This document shows positions 34,312-43,306 of a DNA stretch of 64,000 nt, in pieces. This DNA comes from Salmonella enterica subsp. enterica serovar Typhimurium str. LT2. Its GTDB lineage: Bacteria; Pseudomonadota; Gammaproteobacteria; Enterobacterales; Enterobacteriaceae. A program made the translations under genes and the position numbers. A model generated the notes under the pieces. It saw nothing but the letters and a program-made list of their open reading frames with translations. It searched no databases and was not told the DNA's origin. Within the stretch, counting starts at the first letter, position 1. Every line of letters starts with the position of its first letter. The stretch lies in the NCBI RefSeq assembly GCF_000006945.2, contig NC_003197.2:1302001-1366000 (forward strand), in the 5' to 3' direction.

Positions 34312-35355
34312 ATGAAATTAGCGCTCGTCAATCGGCAGGTCATTTTACCGGAAAGCGGAACCGAGTCCTTCCAGTGCCATGCCTCTACGCTTGTTCGCTT
34401 ACCGTGCGGTACGCTCGTGGCCGCATGGTTCGCGGGGTTGCGCGAAGGAAGCGAAGATACAGCCATCTGGCTATCTCGCTATGAACATAATATCTGGACA
34501 ACACCGCAGCGAGTGGCGGCACGCGAGGGGGAAGCGCACTGGAATCCGGTGTTATTTTACCCGTCGGATAAATTGTGGTTATTTTATAAAGTAGGCAGCG
34601 ACGTACACGTGTGGAAAACCTGGTTTATCACCTCCAGCGATCGAGGATTTACCTGGAGTACGCCAGCTCCGTTGGTTAACGATGATATTTTGCCGCGCGG
34701 TCCCGTAAAAAATAAACTCCTGCTGGCATCAAATGGCGCCTGGATTGCGCCAGGGTCGATTGAAAGTCCTGAACGGTGGAGGGCATTTGTGGATCGATCC
34801 TCTGACGAAGGAAAACACTGGAGTATCTCTTTTGTACCGCTGGAGCCTGATAACGCTATTTCCGGGACAAACGTAGCGTTGTGGGATGGTATAAAAAAGG
34901 GGAGGTTGTGGGAATGTTGTCTGGAAAACCTCCTGCGCTGGGATGGCGTTATTCAGCCTACGCTGTGGGAGTCTTCTCCGGGGCATATCCATATGTTGTT
35001 ACGAAGCACACGCGGGGCAATTTTTCGCAGTGATTCAATCGACTATGGCGCTACCTGGTCTGTTGCCCGCGCGACATCTTTACCGAATAATAATAGTGGT
35101 ATCGATCTGGTTAGTATGCAGGACGGTACGCTGATTCTTGCGTTAAATCCGGTCAACGGCAACTGGGGAAAGCGCTATCCGCTTTCACTGATTGCTTCCC
35201 AGGATAATGGCGAATCATGGCTACCGCTACTGGACCTGGAAAGTGACCACGGTGAGTATTCTTATCCCGCTATTATTAGCGAGGGCGGCATCGTACATAT
35301 CACCTACACGTGGAACCGGAAAAATATCGTATATTGTCGATTACAAACGGTATAA
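34312..35355 (+). CDS. Sialidase-like (BNR-repeat) protein, cytoplasmic
   Basis: 347 aa with a six-bladed propeller pattern. Four Asp-box repeats are visible: SSDRGFTW, SSDEGKHW, SIDYGATW and SQDNGESW. The N-terminal blade carries a FRIP-like region and PCGTLVAAWFAGLREGSEDT. No signal peptide is present, so any sialidase activity would be intracellular. GAGGCAGGT precedes the ATG. Resembles the NanH/exo-alpha-sialidase-like group (COG4409 type). AT-rich flanks and absence from E. coli K-12 suggest acquisition. Substrate unknown. Confidence 0.8.
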   Translation: MKLALVNRQVILPESGTESFQCHASTLVRLPCGTLVAAWFAGLREGSEDTAIWLSRYEHNIWTTPQRVAAREGEAHWNPVLFYPSDKLWLFYKVGSDVHVWKTWFITSSDRGFTWSTPAPLVNDDILPRGPVKNKLLLASNGAWIAPGSIESPERWRAFVDRSSDEGKHWSISFVPLEPDNAISGTNVALWDGIKKGRLWECCLENLLRWDGVIQPTLWESSPGHIHMLLRSTRGAIFRSDSIDYGATWSVARATSLPNNNSGIDLVSMQDGTLILALNPVNGNWGKRYPLSLIASQDNGESWLPLLDLESDHGEYSYPAIISEGGIVHITYTWNRKNIVYCRLQTV

Positions 35356-35356
35356 G

Positions 35357-35382
35357 GCGCTATCAGTCGAAACCGATAGCGC
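35357..35382 (+). terminator. Stem-loop after the sialidase gene
   Basis: GCGCTATC and GATAGCGC enclose AGTCGAAACC two bases after the sialidase stop. A second perfect hairpin, CCCGGCGTG/CACGCCGGG, lies at 35401-35424 and serves the minus-strand cytochrome b561 gene that ends at 35438. Confidence 0.7.
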
Positions 35383-35437
35383 TGGAATAATAATGCCTTG
35401 CCCGGCGTGCTCTCTCACGCCGGGATGGCCGAAATAG

Positions 35438-35968
35438 TCATGATTTACCGGGTAACATCCTTGAAAATGTATCGTCTTTTTGTATGTAATGGTGAAACAA
35501 CGCCGCTGCTGCATGCATGGCAATCAGGAAATAGCCGATATTGGCCAGCATTTCATGAATACGCTTTATATCCGATTTTAGGGTGCTATCTGGCGTCAAA
35601 AATACCGGTACAGTAAAACCAAAAAAGCTCCAGCTTTTCCCGCCTGACGCCATCATCGCGACGCCCAGCAGCGGTAAGGCGAGAAAAGTGAGATAAAGCG
35701 CGATATGCATTAATTTAGCGGCTACGTGCTGCCAGTGAGGAGGGGGAGGCGTAATGACCGGATCCGGGTATTTGTGTTTAAGATATAACCGTAAAAACAT
35801 CAGCGCCCAGACCAGAACGCCCATATCATAGTGCGTGTCTTTCATAAACAGGTAAACGCTGGAGCCTTTTGGCGCCCACCCCCGTAACTCAATAGCAGCA
35901 TATGCGATGCCTGTCAGGAGCAGTGTTAACCAGTGAAGCGTTATTTGCAGTCTTGAGAAATGTGCCAT
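35438..35968 (-). CDS. Cytochrome b561 family protein
   Basis: 176 aa, four membrane helices with heme-ligand histidines placed as in bacterial CybB/YodB: QITLHWLTLLLTG (helix 1), THYDMGVLVW (helix 2), KLMHIALYLTFLALPLLG (helix 3) and LIAMHAAAALFHHYI (helix 4). Members can oxidise ubiquinol and reduce superoxide. No obvious operon partner. The ATG at 35968 gives MAHFSRLQITLHW, normal for the family. Confidence 0.88.
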   Translation of the reverse strand: MAHFSRLQITLHWLTLLLTGIAYAAIELRGWAPKGSSVYLFMKDTHYDMGVLVWALMFLRLYLKHKYPDPVITPPPPHWQHVAAKLMHIALYLTFLALPLLGVAMMASGGKSWSFFGFTVPVFLTPDSTLKSDIKRIHEMLANIGYFLIAMHAAAALFHHYIQKDDTFSRMLPGKS

Positions 35969-36084
35969 TATTATTATCCTTTATTAACAACTGCTTGTAG
36001 AGTATGCGTAAAATCTTAACAGAACCTTAAAGCGGGGGCTGAGTCGCAAGGAACAGACAGAGATAGCGGCACGTAAAATGGGAT

Positions 36085-36108
36085 AAAAAGCCGGCGGCAT
36101 CGCCGGCT
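36085..36108 (-). terminator. Intrinsic terminator of the TRL-like lipoprotein gene
   Basis: AGCCGGC and GCCGGCT with a short loop. On the minus strand a TTTTT run follows the stem, eight bases after the stop of the gene at 36117. Confidence 0.85.
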
Positions 36109-36116
36109 TACTGTTG

Positions 36117-36431
36117 TTATTGTCCTCTTACGACAACACAGGTTTTACCATAAAACGGATATGAGCCTGTAGTTTCATAATCAACACTCGACACTAAAGA
36201 AATATCGCCCGCTTTTTTCGCTGAATCAATAGATGCGTCGCCGGTATTTACAATACCCAATACCGTTTGCGCACACGCTTTACCGGTTTTGGTTGCCGGG
36301 AGACTCGTGGCAGTAATTGGCCCTTTAACATCCGTATATAAGCCAATCCCTGTCGGTGATGGTCCTGTAGCACACCCCGTTAAAAGAGAACCAATAAAGA
36401 TAATTGAAAAAATGTGTTTTTTATTTGTCAT
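36117..36431 (-). CDS. TRL-like lipoprotein
   Basis: 104 aa with lipobox LLTGCATG (Cys at about residue 19). The mature part GIGLYTDVKGPITATSLPATKTGKACAQTVLGIVNTGDASI matches the TRL/OrfY-type small exported family: GYSDxxGP-like start, CaQxxLGiv..GDaSi core. A second Cys pair may form a disulfide. It is followed on the same strand by a good terminator and preceded by another small lipoprotein gene. Function unknown. Confidence 0.82.
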   Translation of the reverse strand: MTNKKHIFSIIFIGSLLTGCATGPSPTGIGLYTDVKGPITATSLPATKTGKACAQTVLGIVNTGDASIDSAKKAGDISLVSSVDYETTGSYPFYGKTCVVVRGQ

Positions 36432-36522
36432 GGGATTAGTCCATTATAAATTAATAGAAAACTTACCGTCCGAAAATGTCCGGACAGTCATTTAAAAAGT
36501 GGTGTATATTAAATATGCGATA

Positions 36523-36699
36523 TTACTCTTTGCACCCTCCTGTTGATGTCGTACCTGACGGACAAATATCCGTTGAAGCCGGATATATTCCCCATGCCGT
36601 GTTTTTATAACTTGTGCATCCTGTCAGCAATGAGAACAGTACGGCTAAAAAAATCATCACGAGCCCTGGCGGCGTTAACATTTTTCGGTTGGACTCCAT
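36523..36699 (-). CDS. 58-aa predicted lipoprotein
   Basis: Read on the minus strand from ATG 36699 to TAA at 36523-36525. A hydrophobic segment (GLVMIFLAVLFS) precedes the lipobox LLTGCTSY (Cys 28), then a short mature peptide with two more cysteines near the C-terminus (DICPSG, TGGCKE). The internal ATG at 36681 (MLTPPGLVM) is an equally possible start and would shorten the N-region to a normal signal length. It lies 91 bp upstream of the TRL-like gene and may be co-transcribed. No family is recognised. Confidence 0.65.
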   Translation of the reverse strand: MESNRKMLTPPGLVMIFLAVLFSLLTGCTSYKNTAWGIYPASTDICPSGTTSTGGCKE

Positions 36700-37160
36700 A
36701 GCATGTCATTTCATCGGGTTGCCATATGACTGGCGTTCTGCTGGTAAGTTTCATTAACGCCCGGTTCGTTTAATATTGGTTTAGGTTTAAAGCCAGGAGG
36801 CGCTAATTACGATACCTTCTTACGTTTCAGTACTGACTAATAATGTTGAGAAAATGAACAGCGTCGGGTGGGAAGACGCAATACAGAATAGAAGGGAAAT
36901 AAGAGAATAAGATGGCGTTAATTAACCCGGTATTCCTGGCGTCATTTCCCTTGCGTTTTATCCCCGTCAAAAACGGCCTTTAGCTCACGTTGGCGCTCCC
37001 GACGTTTGTGCGTATGATGTTTTTAAAAGATCGTCATACTTTCTGTTCTGCGTCAATTTTTTCATTACAAATGCTCGCCATAATGCCGTCCTCAGGAGGT
37101 CTCCCGACGTTTATGCTGCGCCGGGAGAAACAAAAACAACGCATAATCTGGGACAAATTG
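36700..37160. promoter_or_regulatory. Region between the small lipoprotein genes and the ABC operon
   Basis: About 460 bp with divergent genes on either side. It holds an in-frame upstream extension of the binding-protein gene (from 36990) that is judged non-coding because the signal peptide starts later. AGCTCACGTTGGCGC near 36973 is GC-richer. No operator recognised. Confidence 0.4.
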
Positions 37161-38747
37161 ATGATTAAAGGCAAACTGGCGCTCGTGACGTGCGCGCTGA
37201 CTCTGGTATTCACTTCGTCGCTTTTCGCCGCGTCGGACACGGCAGACGGTCGTACCCTGAAGCTGGCCATTGGCCCTGAGCCAACGGAAGGCTTTGATCC
37301 TATGCTGGGCTGGAGCCACGGCAGCTACTTATTGCTTCATGCGCCGTTGCTTAAGCAAAACGCCGACATGAGTTGGGGTAATTTACTGACGGAAAAAGTG
37401 GATACCAGCCCCGACGGTAAAATCTGGACGCTAACCTTAAAGCCCGGGCTGAAATTCTCCGATGGCTCGCCATTAACTGCCGAAGATGTCGTTTTTACAT
37501 ACAATAAAGCGGCGAAGAGCGGCGGTAAAATTGACATGGGCAATTTTAGCCATGCGCGAGCGCTGGACGCACGCCGAATTGAGATGACGCTGAGCCATCC
37601 GCAGAGCACCTTTGTGAATGTACTCGGGTCGTTAGGGATTGTTCCGGCCAGCCGTTATGATGAAAAAACGTTCGCCCGCGAACCGATAGGCGCCGGTCCG
37701 TACCGACTGGTCAGCTTTCAGCCGGGTCAGCAACTGATCGTTGAAGCTAATCCCTGGTATGCGGGTAAAAAGAATGACTTTAACCGGCTGGTTTTTGTCT
37801 TTCTGGATGAAGATAATGCTTATGCCGCCGCGCGCAGCGGACAGTTGGGACTGGTGCGCATTGCCCCTTCTATGGCGGTGGCCCCGCAGCAGGATAATCT
37901 TAAACTCTGGGTACGCGATAGCGTTGAAAACCGGGGCATTGTCTTCCCGATGGTGCCAGCCGGTAAAAAGGATGCTAACGATTATCCTGTCGGCAACGAT
38001 GTGACCGCTGATGTCGCTATCAGACGCGCAATTAACTATGCCATTAATCGTAAGCAACTGGCGGAACAGGTGATGGAAGGCCATGCGATACCCGCCTATA
38101 GCGCGGTGCAGGGATTACCGTGGCAAAATCCTTCAGTGATATTCAGCGATGGCGATATTGCAAAAGCGCGCGCCATCCTGGAAGAGGCTGGCTGGAAAAT
38201 AAACAGTGCGGGCGTGCGTGAAAAAGCAGGTAAAGAAGCGCGTCTGACCTTATGGTATGCCAGTGGCGACAGCACCCGACGGGATCTGGCCGAGGCGGTG
38301 CGCGCCATGTTGCAGCCTTTAGGCATTGTCGTCTCGTTGCAATCGGGAAGCTGGGAAACTGTAGAGCGCCATATGCACGCTAACCCTACGCTGTTTGGCT
38401 GGGGAAGTCTGGACCCGATGGAACTCTTCCATCACTACAGCGGGAAAGCCGCTGGTGTGGAATATTATAACCCGGGCTATTACAGCAACCCTGCGGTAGA
38501 AGCACATCTGAAACAGGCTATAGATGCGCCTGACTGGCAAAAGGCGATTCCTTTCTGGCAGCAGGTTGAGTGGGATGGAAAGCAGGGCGCGGGCGTCCAG
38601 GGCGATGCGGCATGGGCATGGCTGCTTAATATTCAGCATACCTATCTGGCCAACCCCTGTATTGATCTGGGAAAAGGCGCGCCAGAAATCCACGGTAGCT
38701 GGTCGGTGTTAAACAATCTTGATGACTGGACCTGGACCTGTCGGTGA
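37161..38747 (+). CDS. ABC importer substrate-binding protein, peptide/nickel (family 5)
   Basis: 528 aa when started at ATG 37161, giving a proper signal peptide (MIKGKLALVTCALTLVF to SLFAASDT). The family-5 signature is visible at NLLTEKVDTSPDGKIWTLTLKPGLKFSDGSPLTAEDVVFTYN. PIGAGPYRLVSFQPGQ and AIRRAINYAINRKQLAEQVMEG are further landmarks. Longer upstream starts (36990) would bury the signal peptide. First gene of a five-gene operon (overlapping starts and stops) encoding an importer of the NikABCDE/DppABCDF type. Substrate cannot be told from sequence. Confidence 0.85.
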   Translation: MIKGKLALVTCALTLVFTSSLFAASDTADGRTLKLAIGPEPTEGFDPMLGWSHGSYLLLHAPLLKQNADMSWGNLLTEKVDTSPDGKIWTLTLKPGLKFSDGSPLTAEDVVFTYNKAAKSGGKIDMGNFSHARALDARRIEMTLSHPQSTFVNVLGSLGIVPASRYDEKTFAREPIGAGPYRLVSFQPGQQLIVEANPWYAGKKNDFNRLVFVFLDEDNAYAAARSGQLGLVRIAPSMAVAPQQDNLKLWVRDSVENRGIVFPMVPAGKKDANDYPVGNDVTADVAIRRAINYAINRKQLAEQVMEGHAIPAYSAVQGLPWQNPSVIFSDGDIAKARAILEEAGWKINSAGVREKAGKEARLTLWYASGDSTRRDLAEAVRAMLQPLGIVVSLQSGSWETVERHMHANPTLFGWGSLDPMELFHHYSGKAAGVEYYNPGYYSNPAVEAHLKQAIDAPDWQKAIPFWQQVEWDGKQGAGVQGDAAWAWLLNIQHTYLANPCIDLGKGAPEIHGSWSVLNNLDDWTWTCR

Positions 38748-39721
38748 TGAAATTGTTCTTCAGTCATTTTTTGCGGCTGATTATTCTGTTGGTGCTGGTG
38801 GCTGCCGGCACCTTCATTTTGCTTAGCTTTTCGCCCGTTGATCCTATCCGTGCTTATATTGGCAACGATCTGCTCCATGTTCCGCCAGAACAATATGCGC
38901 GGATTGCGGCGCGCTGGGGGCTTGACCAGCCGCTGTGGGAGCGTTTCGGTCACTGGTTTTGGCGTCTGCTCCAGGGCGACATGGGGTATTCCATGCTGTT
39001 CAACATGCCTGTCGCCAGTGTGATCCGGGAACGTTTTGCGACGTCATTCGCGCTGCTGGCAGGCGCCTGGCTATTGTCTGGTGTGCTGGGCGTGACATTG
39101 GGTTTTCTGGCCGGACGTTTTCTCCACCGTTGGCCGGATAAGATGATTTGCCGTATCAGCTACTTATTGTCATCGTTGCCCACTTTCTGGATAGCCATGT
39201 TGTTGCTGGCGCTGTTTGCCGTCCGCTGGCCGGTATTACCTGTTTGTTGCGCCTGGGACCCCGGAAATAATGCAGGAACAGCTCTTTTATCGGAACGTTT
39301 ACGCCATCTTGTGTTGCCGGTATGTGCGTTAAGTCTGTTGGGCATGGGGCAAATTGCGCTGCATACGCGAGAAAAAATAGCCAGTGTAATGAAGAGCGAA
39401 TTTATTCGTTTTGCGCGCGCTCAGGGGGATAAAGGATGGTCGCTGTTACGTCACCAGGTGTTACGTCATGCGATTACCCCAGCACTCTGTTTACAGTTTG
39501 CTTCTCTGGGCGAACTGATGGGGGGAGCGTTACTGGCAGAAAAAGTCTTTGCGTATCCGGGGCTGGGACAGGCCACTATCGATGCCGGCCTGCGTGGCGA
39601 TGTCCCGCTACTCATGGGGATCGTTTTATTCTGTACACTATTAGTGTTTGCCGGAAATACGATTTCAGCCTGGCTTGTGGTGGTGCTTAATCGATCGCTG
39701 GAGCGTCCCGATGCTCTATAA
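38744..39721 (+). CDS. ABC importer permease 1 (DppB/NikB type)
   Basis: 325 aa, about six membrane helices. N-terminal FILLSFSPVDPIRAYIGN and the EAA loop FIRFARAQGDKGWSLLRHQVLRHAITP are as in NikB. The start overlaps the end of the binding-protein gene by four bases (ATGA). Followed by the second permease with an 11-base overlap. Confidence 0.87.
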   Translation: MMKLFFSHFLRLIILLVLVAAGTFILLSFSPVDPIRAYIGNDLLHVPPEQYARIAARWGLDQPLWERFGHWFWRLLQGDMGYSMLFNMPVASVIRERFATSFALLAGAWLLSGVLGVTLGFLAGRFLHRWPDKMICRISYLLSSLPTFWIAMLLLALFAVRWPVLPVCCAWDPGNNAGTALLSERLRHLVLPVCALSLLGMGQIALHTREKIASVMKSEFIRFARAQGDKGWSLLRHQVLRHAITPALCLQFASLGELMGGALLAEKVFAYPGLGQATIDAGLRGDVPLLMGIVLFCTLLVFAGNTISAWLVVVLNRSLERPDAL

Positions 39722-40523
39722 TCCTGCCCCGACGTTGTTTCGTCTGCTCCTCTCCGTTACCTGTCTGCTGTTTATTGCCGGATACGGTTATGCCACGTTG
39801 AGCCAGCCGCCAGAGGTTAATCTGCTTGCCCGGCATCTGTCGCCTGATATCCAGCACTGGTTTGGCACCGATAATCTGGGGCGTGATGTATGGCTTCGTT
39901 GCTTTCAGGGGGCCTTCACCAGTTTACAAATTGGCGTTGGCGCCGCGCTGTGCAGCGGCGTTATCGCGTTAGTGATGGCGGCAGTGGCGCGCATTCATCC
40001 CCGGCTGGACCTCCTGGTGCGGCTGATAACCGATGCTATGCTCGCCATGCCGCATTTACTTTTGCTGATCCTTATCTGTTTTACGCTCGGCGGCGGTAAA
40101 AGCGGCGTCATTGCGGCCGTGGCGTTAACGCACTGGCCCCGTCTGGCGCTGATTCTGCGCGCCGACGCGGAGCGGGTAGCGCAGAGTGACTACCTGACAT
40201 TGACCTATCGTCTGGGGCATGGACACCTTTATTGCTGGCGATATCACTATTTTCCGGCGCTATTGCCGCAATGGTTGACGGGAACGTTATTGATGTTTCC
40301 TCATGCGGTATTGCACAGCGCGGCGTTAAGTTTTCTGGGGTTTGGGCTGGCGCCGCATGAGCCTTCGCTGGGGCTGTTGCTGGCGGATGCGTTACGGTTT
40401 ATTAGCCATGGAAACTGGTGGCTGGTGCTATTTCCCGGCCTAATGTTATTCACGCTGGTGATGCTCTTCGATCAGTTTGCGCGCGCCATTCAGCGGCTGT
40501 GGCTAAGGAGTGACGTATGCTGA
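39711..40523 (+). CDS. ABC importer permease 2 (DppC/NikC type)
   Basis: 270 aa starting MLYNPAPTLFRLLLS (ATG 39711), overlapping the previous gene by 11 bases; the frame's further extension to 39648 lies inside that gene. FGTDNLGRDVWLRCFQGAFTSL is the DppC/NikC hallmark; the EAA-type loop ends SFLGFGLAPHEPSLGLLLADA. About six membrane segments. Confidence 0.86.
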   Translation: MLYNPAPTLFRLLLSVTCLLFIAGYGYATLSQPPEVNLLARHLSPDIQHWFGTDNLGRDVWLRCFQGAFTSLQIGVGAALCSGVIALVMAAVARIHPRLDLLVRLITDAMLAMPHLLLLILICFTLGGGKSGVIAAVALTHWPRLALILRADAERVAQSDYLTLTYRLGHGHLYCWRYHYFPALLPQWLTGTLLMFPHAVLHSAALSFLGFGLAPHEPSLGLLLADALRFISHGNWWLVLFPGLMLFTLVMLFDQFARAIQRLWLRSDVC

Positions 40524-41314
40524 GTTTACAACAGGTTACGCTGGAAAGCGCGCGTTATCGCTGGTATGGCGCGAGACGCTGGTCGCCGTTATTACAGAAT
40601 GTCTCTTTTGATATCGCGCCCGGCGAAATGGTGGCATTGGTTGGCGGCAGCGGGGAGGGCAAAAGTCTGCTGCTGCAATGCCTGCTCGATCTGCTGCCGG
40701 AAAATTTACGCTTTCGGGGGGAGATTACGCTTGATGGCAACCGGCTGGACAGACATACCATCAGGCAGCTTAGGGGCAATACGTTTAGCTACGTGCCGCA
40801 GGGGGTACAGGCGCTTAATCCCATGCTGAATATCAGAAAACATTTGAACAGAGCATGTCATCTGACCGGACGCGCCTGGGATGAGACGCAAATGGTACAG
40901 CTATTACAGCAAAGCGATCTTGAACCGACAGTCCTGGAACGCTTTCCCCGCCAGCTCTCCGGTGGGATGGCTAAACGAATTCTGGCGTGCCACGCCTCGC
41001 TTAGCCAGGCACGTTATATCCTCGCGGATGAGATCACCGCCTGGCTTGATACCGCACTGGCAAACCAGTTGCTCGAGCACTTGCGAGGCCTCTGCGAGCG
41101 GGGATGCGGCGTGCTGTGGGTGACTCATGACCTGCTGCTGGCGGCGCGGTATGCCGATCGCATTGTGGCGCTGCATCAGGGTTATATCACGGACAATATC
41201 CGCTGCGAGCAGTTACAGCCGGAAGAGATGAGTGAACCGTTAAAACGGCAATGGCAAGCATTGCCTGAACTAAACCCGTTATTTATGCCGACCGGAGAGG
41301 GAATAGAATGCTGA
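40517..41314 (+). CDS. ABC importer ATPase 1 (NikD type)
   Basis: 265 aa. Walker A GGSGEGKSLLL, Q-loop in YVPQGVQALNPML, signature RQLSGGMAKRI, Walker B YILADEITAWLD. The usual DEPT is DEIT here, but the catalytic Glu is kept. Starts seven bases before the end of permease 2 and overlaps ATPase 2 by seven. Confidence 0.86.
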   Translation: MLSLQQVTLESARYRWYGARRWSPLLQNVSFDIAPGEMVALVGGSGEGKSLLLQCLLDLLPENLRFRGEITLDGNRLDRHTIRQLRGNTFSYVPQGVQALNPMLNIRKHLNRACHLTGRAWDETQMVQLLQQSDLEPTVLERFPRQLSGGMAKRILACHASLSQARYILADEITAWLDTALANQLLEHLRGLCERGCGVLWVTHDLLLAARYADRIVALHQGYITDNIRCEQLQPEEMSEPLKRQWQALPELNPLFMPTGEGIEC

Positions 41315-41898
41315 GCTGCCGCGACCTCGTTATTCGTCAGGGCGGGAAAGTCTTATGGCAGAACCTGACGTTTACGATTTCTGCCGGTGAACGGGTAGGA
41401 ATTCATGCGCCAAGCGGAACGGGGAAAACAACGTTGGGGCGCGTCCTGGCCGGATGGCAAAAGCCGACGGCGGGCGACGTTCTGCTGGACGGCAGCCCGT
41501 TACCCCTGCATCAGTATTGTCCGGTACAGCTTGTCCCCCAGCATCCTGAACTGACGTTTAATCCCTGGCGAAGCGCCGGAGACGCTGTACGTGATGCCTG
41601 GCAGCCTGACCCGGAAACGATGAGGCGTTTGCATGTGCAGCCCGAGTGGCTGACGCGTCGGCCAATGCAGCTCTCAGGCGGGGAGTTGGCGCGTATTGCG
41701 ATACTGCGCGCGCTTGACCCACGAACGCGTTTTCTGATTGCCGACGAAATGACGGCGCAACTCGATCCGTCTATTCAAAAAGCGATATGGGTATACGTGC
41801 TTGAGGTGTGCCGCAGCCGTTCATTAGGGATGTTGGTGATTAGTCATCAGTCTGCGCTACTTGATCAAGTCTGTACCCGCCATTTACAGGTGGAATAG
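41308..41898 (+). CDS. ABC importer ATPase 2 (NikE type), short
   Basis: 196 aa, shorter than the usual 250-270 because the C-terminal oligopeptide-binding extension is missing. Walker A APSGTGKTTL, Q-loop LVPQHPELTFNPW, signature MQLSGGELARI, Walker B FLIADEMTAQLD and H-loop VISHQ are intact, so a working ATPase core is likely. Last gene of the operon, followed by a perfect hairpin at 41940. Confidence 0.85.
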   Translation: MLSCRDLVIRQGGKVLWQNLTFTISAGERVGIHAPSGTGKTTLGRVLAGWQKPTAGDVLLDGSPLPLHQYCPVQLVPQHPELTFNPWRSAGDAVRDAWQPDPETMRRLHVQPEWLTRRPMQLSGGELARIAILRALDPRTRFLIADEMTAQLDPSIQKAIWVYVLEVCRSRSLGMLVISHQSALLDQVCTRHLQVE

Positions 41899-41939
41899 CC
41901 GCAAGTCGTTTCTCCGCATTGCCGTGTCGCCGTTAACGC

Positions 41940-41963
41940 ACCGGGAACCCATGGGTTCCCGGT
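41940..41963. terminator. Bidirectional-type hairpin between the ABC operon and the MscS gene
   Basis: ACCGGGAACCCATGGGTTCCCGGT, a perfect 24-base palindrome given here in two arms (ACCGGGAACCC and GGGTTCCCGGT), lies between convergent genes. T-runs are weak on both sides. Confidence 0.7.
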
Positions 41964-41979
41964 ATTGTCGGCAGAGATT

Positions 41980-43113
41980 TTACTGCATGACGCGTTTATC
42001 TGCGTTTTTTGCATCAGCGGTATTACTGTAGTCCCTGGTCTCTTCAACCTGTACAGGGGCTCTGACAACCAGACTAGGCAGCGCCAGTTCGATATCATTC
42101 TCAATGAGTTTTTCAATAATACGGATATTTATCTCTTGCTGAATATCCATGTATTTATTGTAATCCGCGGTATTGACGATATGCACCACCTCATAGGTCA
42201 GCCGATCCTGACCAAAGGCCAGTAGATGGGCGCGGTCGAATTGTGTTTCGCCGACATCGGTAATAATCTTTTTCACCATATCGCCGATGAGGCGTAACTT
42301 TTCCGGCGGTGTCGCAGTGGCGACGCCAAAAGTAAACACGATACGACGCGTTTGCATCCGCTTATAGTTGTGTATGGTTTGCTGCAACAACTGCGCGTTC
42401 GCACAAACGATCTGTTCGCCGCTGAGGCTACGGATGCGAGTGGTTTTCAAACCGATATGTTCAATCGTACCGGCTACATCATTAAAGACGACGAAATCGC
42501 CGATCTCGAAGGGCTTATCGAAACCAATCGATAGCGAAGCGAAGACATCGCTCAGAACGGTTTGTACCGCCAGGGCAATAGCAATACCGCCCACGCCGAG
42601 GCTTGCTACCAGTGCGGTAATATCTACGCCGACGTTCGCCAGGATGGAGAGCAGCATCATAGACCAGACGAGCACGCGCAAAATCATACCAAGAATGACT
42701 AACGTCACCGGGTTTTTATTGGAGCCTGGGGCATACAGTAAATGACGCATCCATGACTGTACGCCCTGATCAAGCCAAATCGCCATTTGAATCGCAACCA
42801 CTAAAAACCAGGCGTGAGAGAGGGTAGAGAATAACCGGTCAGGCAGGGCGACAAAGCGCAGGCTAAAGAGAAATGCGGCAAAAAAGATTAGCATCTTACT
42901 GGTCTTTTTCAGCATCTCGAAAACAATAGGACGCAGCCGCCCATGAGCATCATCCTTTTTATCCGGGCGTTGTAGCGCTTTATAGACCACATTAAGTAGC
43001 CAGTTGATGAGCCAGTAAGTAATGAGGGTGACGAAAAAAACGACCGCCAGATTGATCCAGAACGTCGTTGACATCAGCATCGCAACGATATTTAGTCGTG
43101 CTAAATACTCCAT
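41980..43113 (-). CDS. MscS-family mechanosensitive channel protein
   Basis: 377 aa with an N-terminal helix, further helices around residues 70-170, then the MscS pore-lining and beta domain: VASLGVGGIAIALAVQTVLSDVFASL, the gating-helix pattern, and KPFEIGDFVVFNDVAGTIEHIGLKTTRIRSLSGEQI. The soluble C-domain spans about residues 260-350. Closest in layout to YnaI/YbdG-type intermediate channels. Divergent from the copper-storage gene; osmoprotective role inferred from family. Confidence 0.87.
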   Translation of the reverse strand: MEYLARLNIVAMLMSTTFWINLAVVFFVTLITYWLINWLLNVVYKALQRPDKKDDAHGRLRPIVFEMLKKTSKMLIFFAAFLFSLRFVALPDRLFSTLSHAWFLVVAIQMAIWLDQGVQSWMRHLLYAPGSNKNPVTLVILGMILRVLVWSMMLLSILANVGVDITALVASLGVGGIAIALAVQTVLSDVFASLSIGFDKPFEIGDFVVFNDVAGTIEHIGLKTTRIRSLSGEQIVCANAQLLQQTIHNYKRMQTRRIVFTFGVATATPPEKLRLIGDMVKKIITDVGETQFDRAHLLAFGQDRLTYEVVHIVNTADYNKYMDIQQEINIRIIEKLIENDIELALPSLVVRAPVQVEETRDYSNTADAKNADKRVMQ

Positions 43114-43306
43114 TTTACCTCCGATGAAAAGCAGATGAACATTACAGTATAGACGTCACATCACGGAGGCCGATTTCCGGCTTTACTATTGCTGTTTTAT
43201 TCAGCACTTTTGTTCAAAAAGTATGAAAAAGAGGGGTAGCCGTTTGGCTATCCCGGCGTTTCTGTGCAGACTTATCTACTCCTCTTAATAAAATAAGGAG
43301 TCATTT

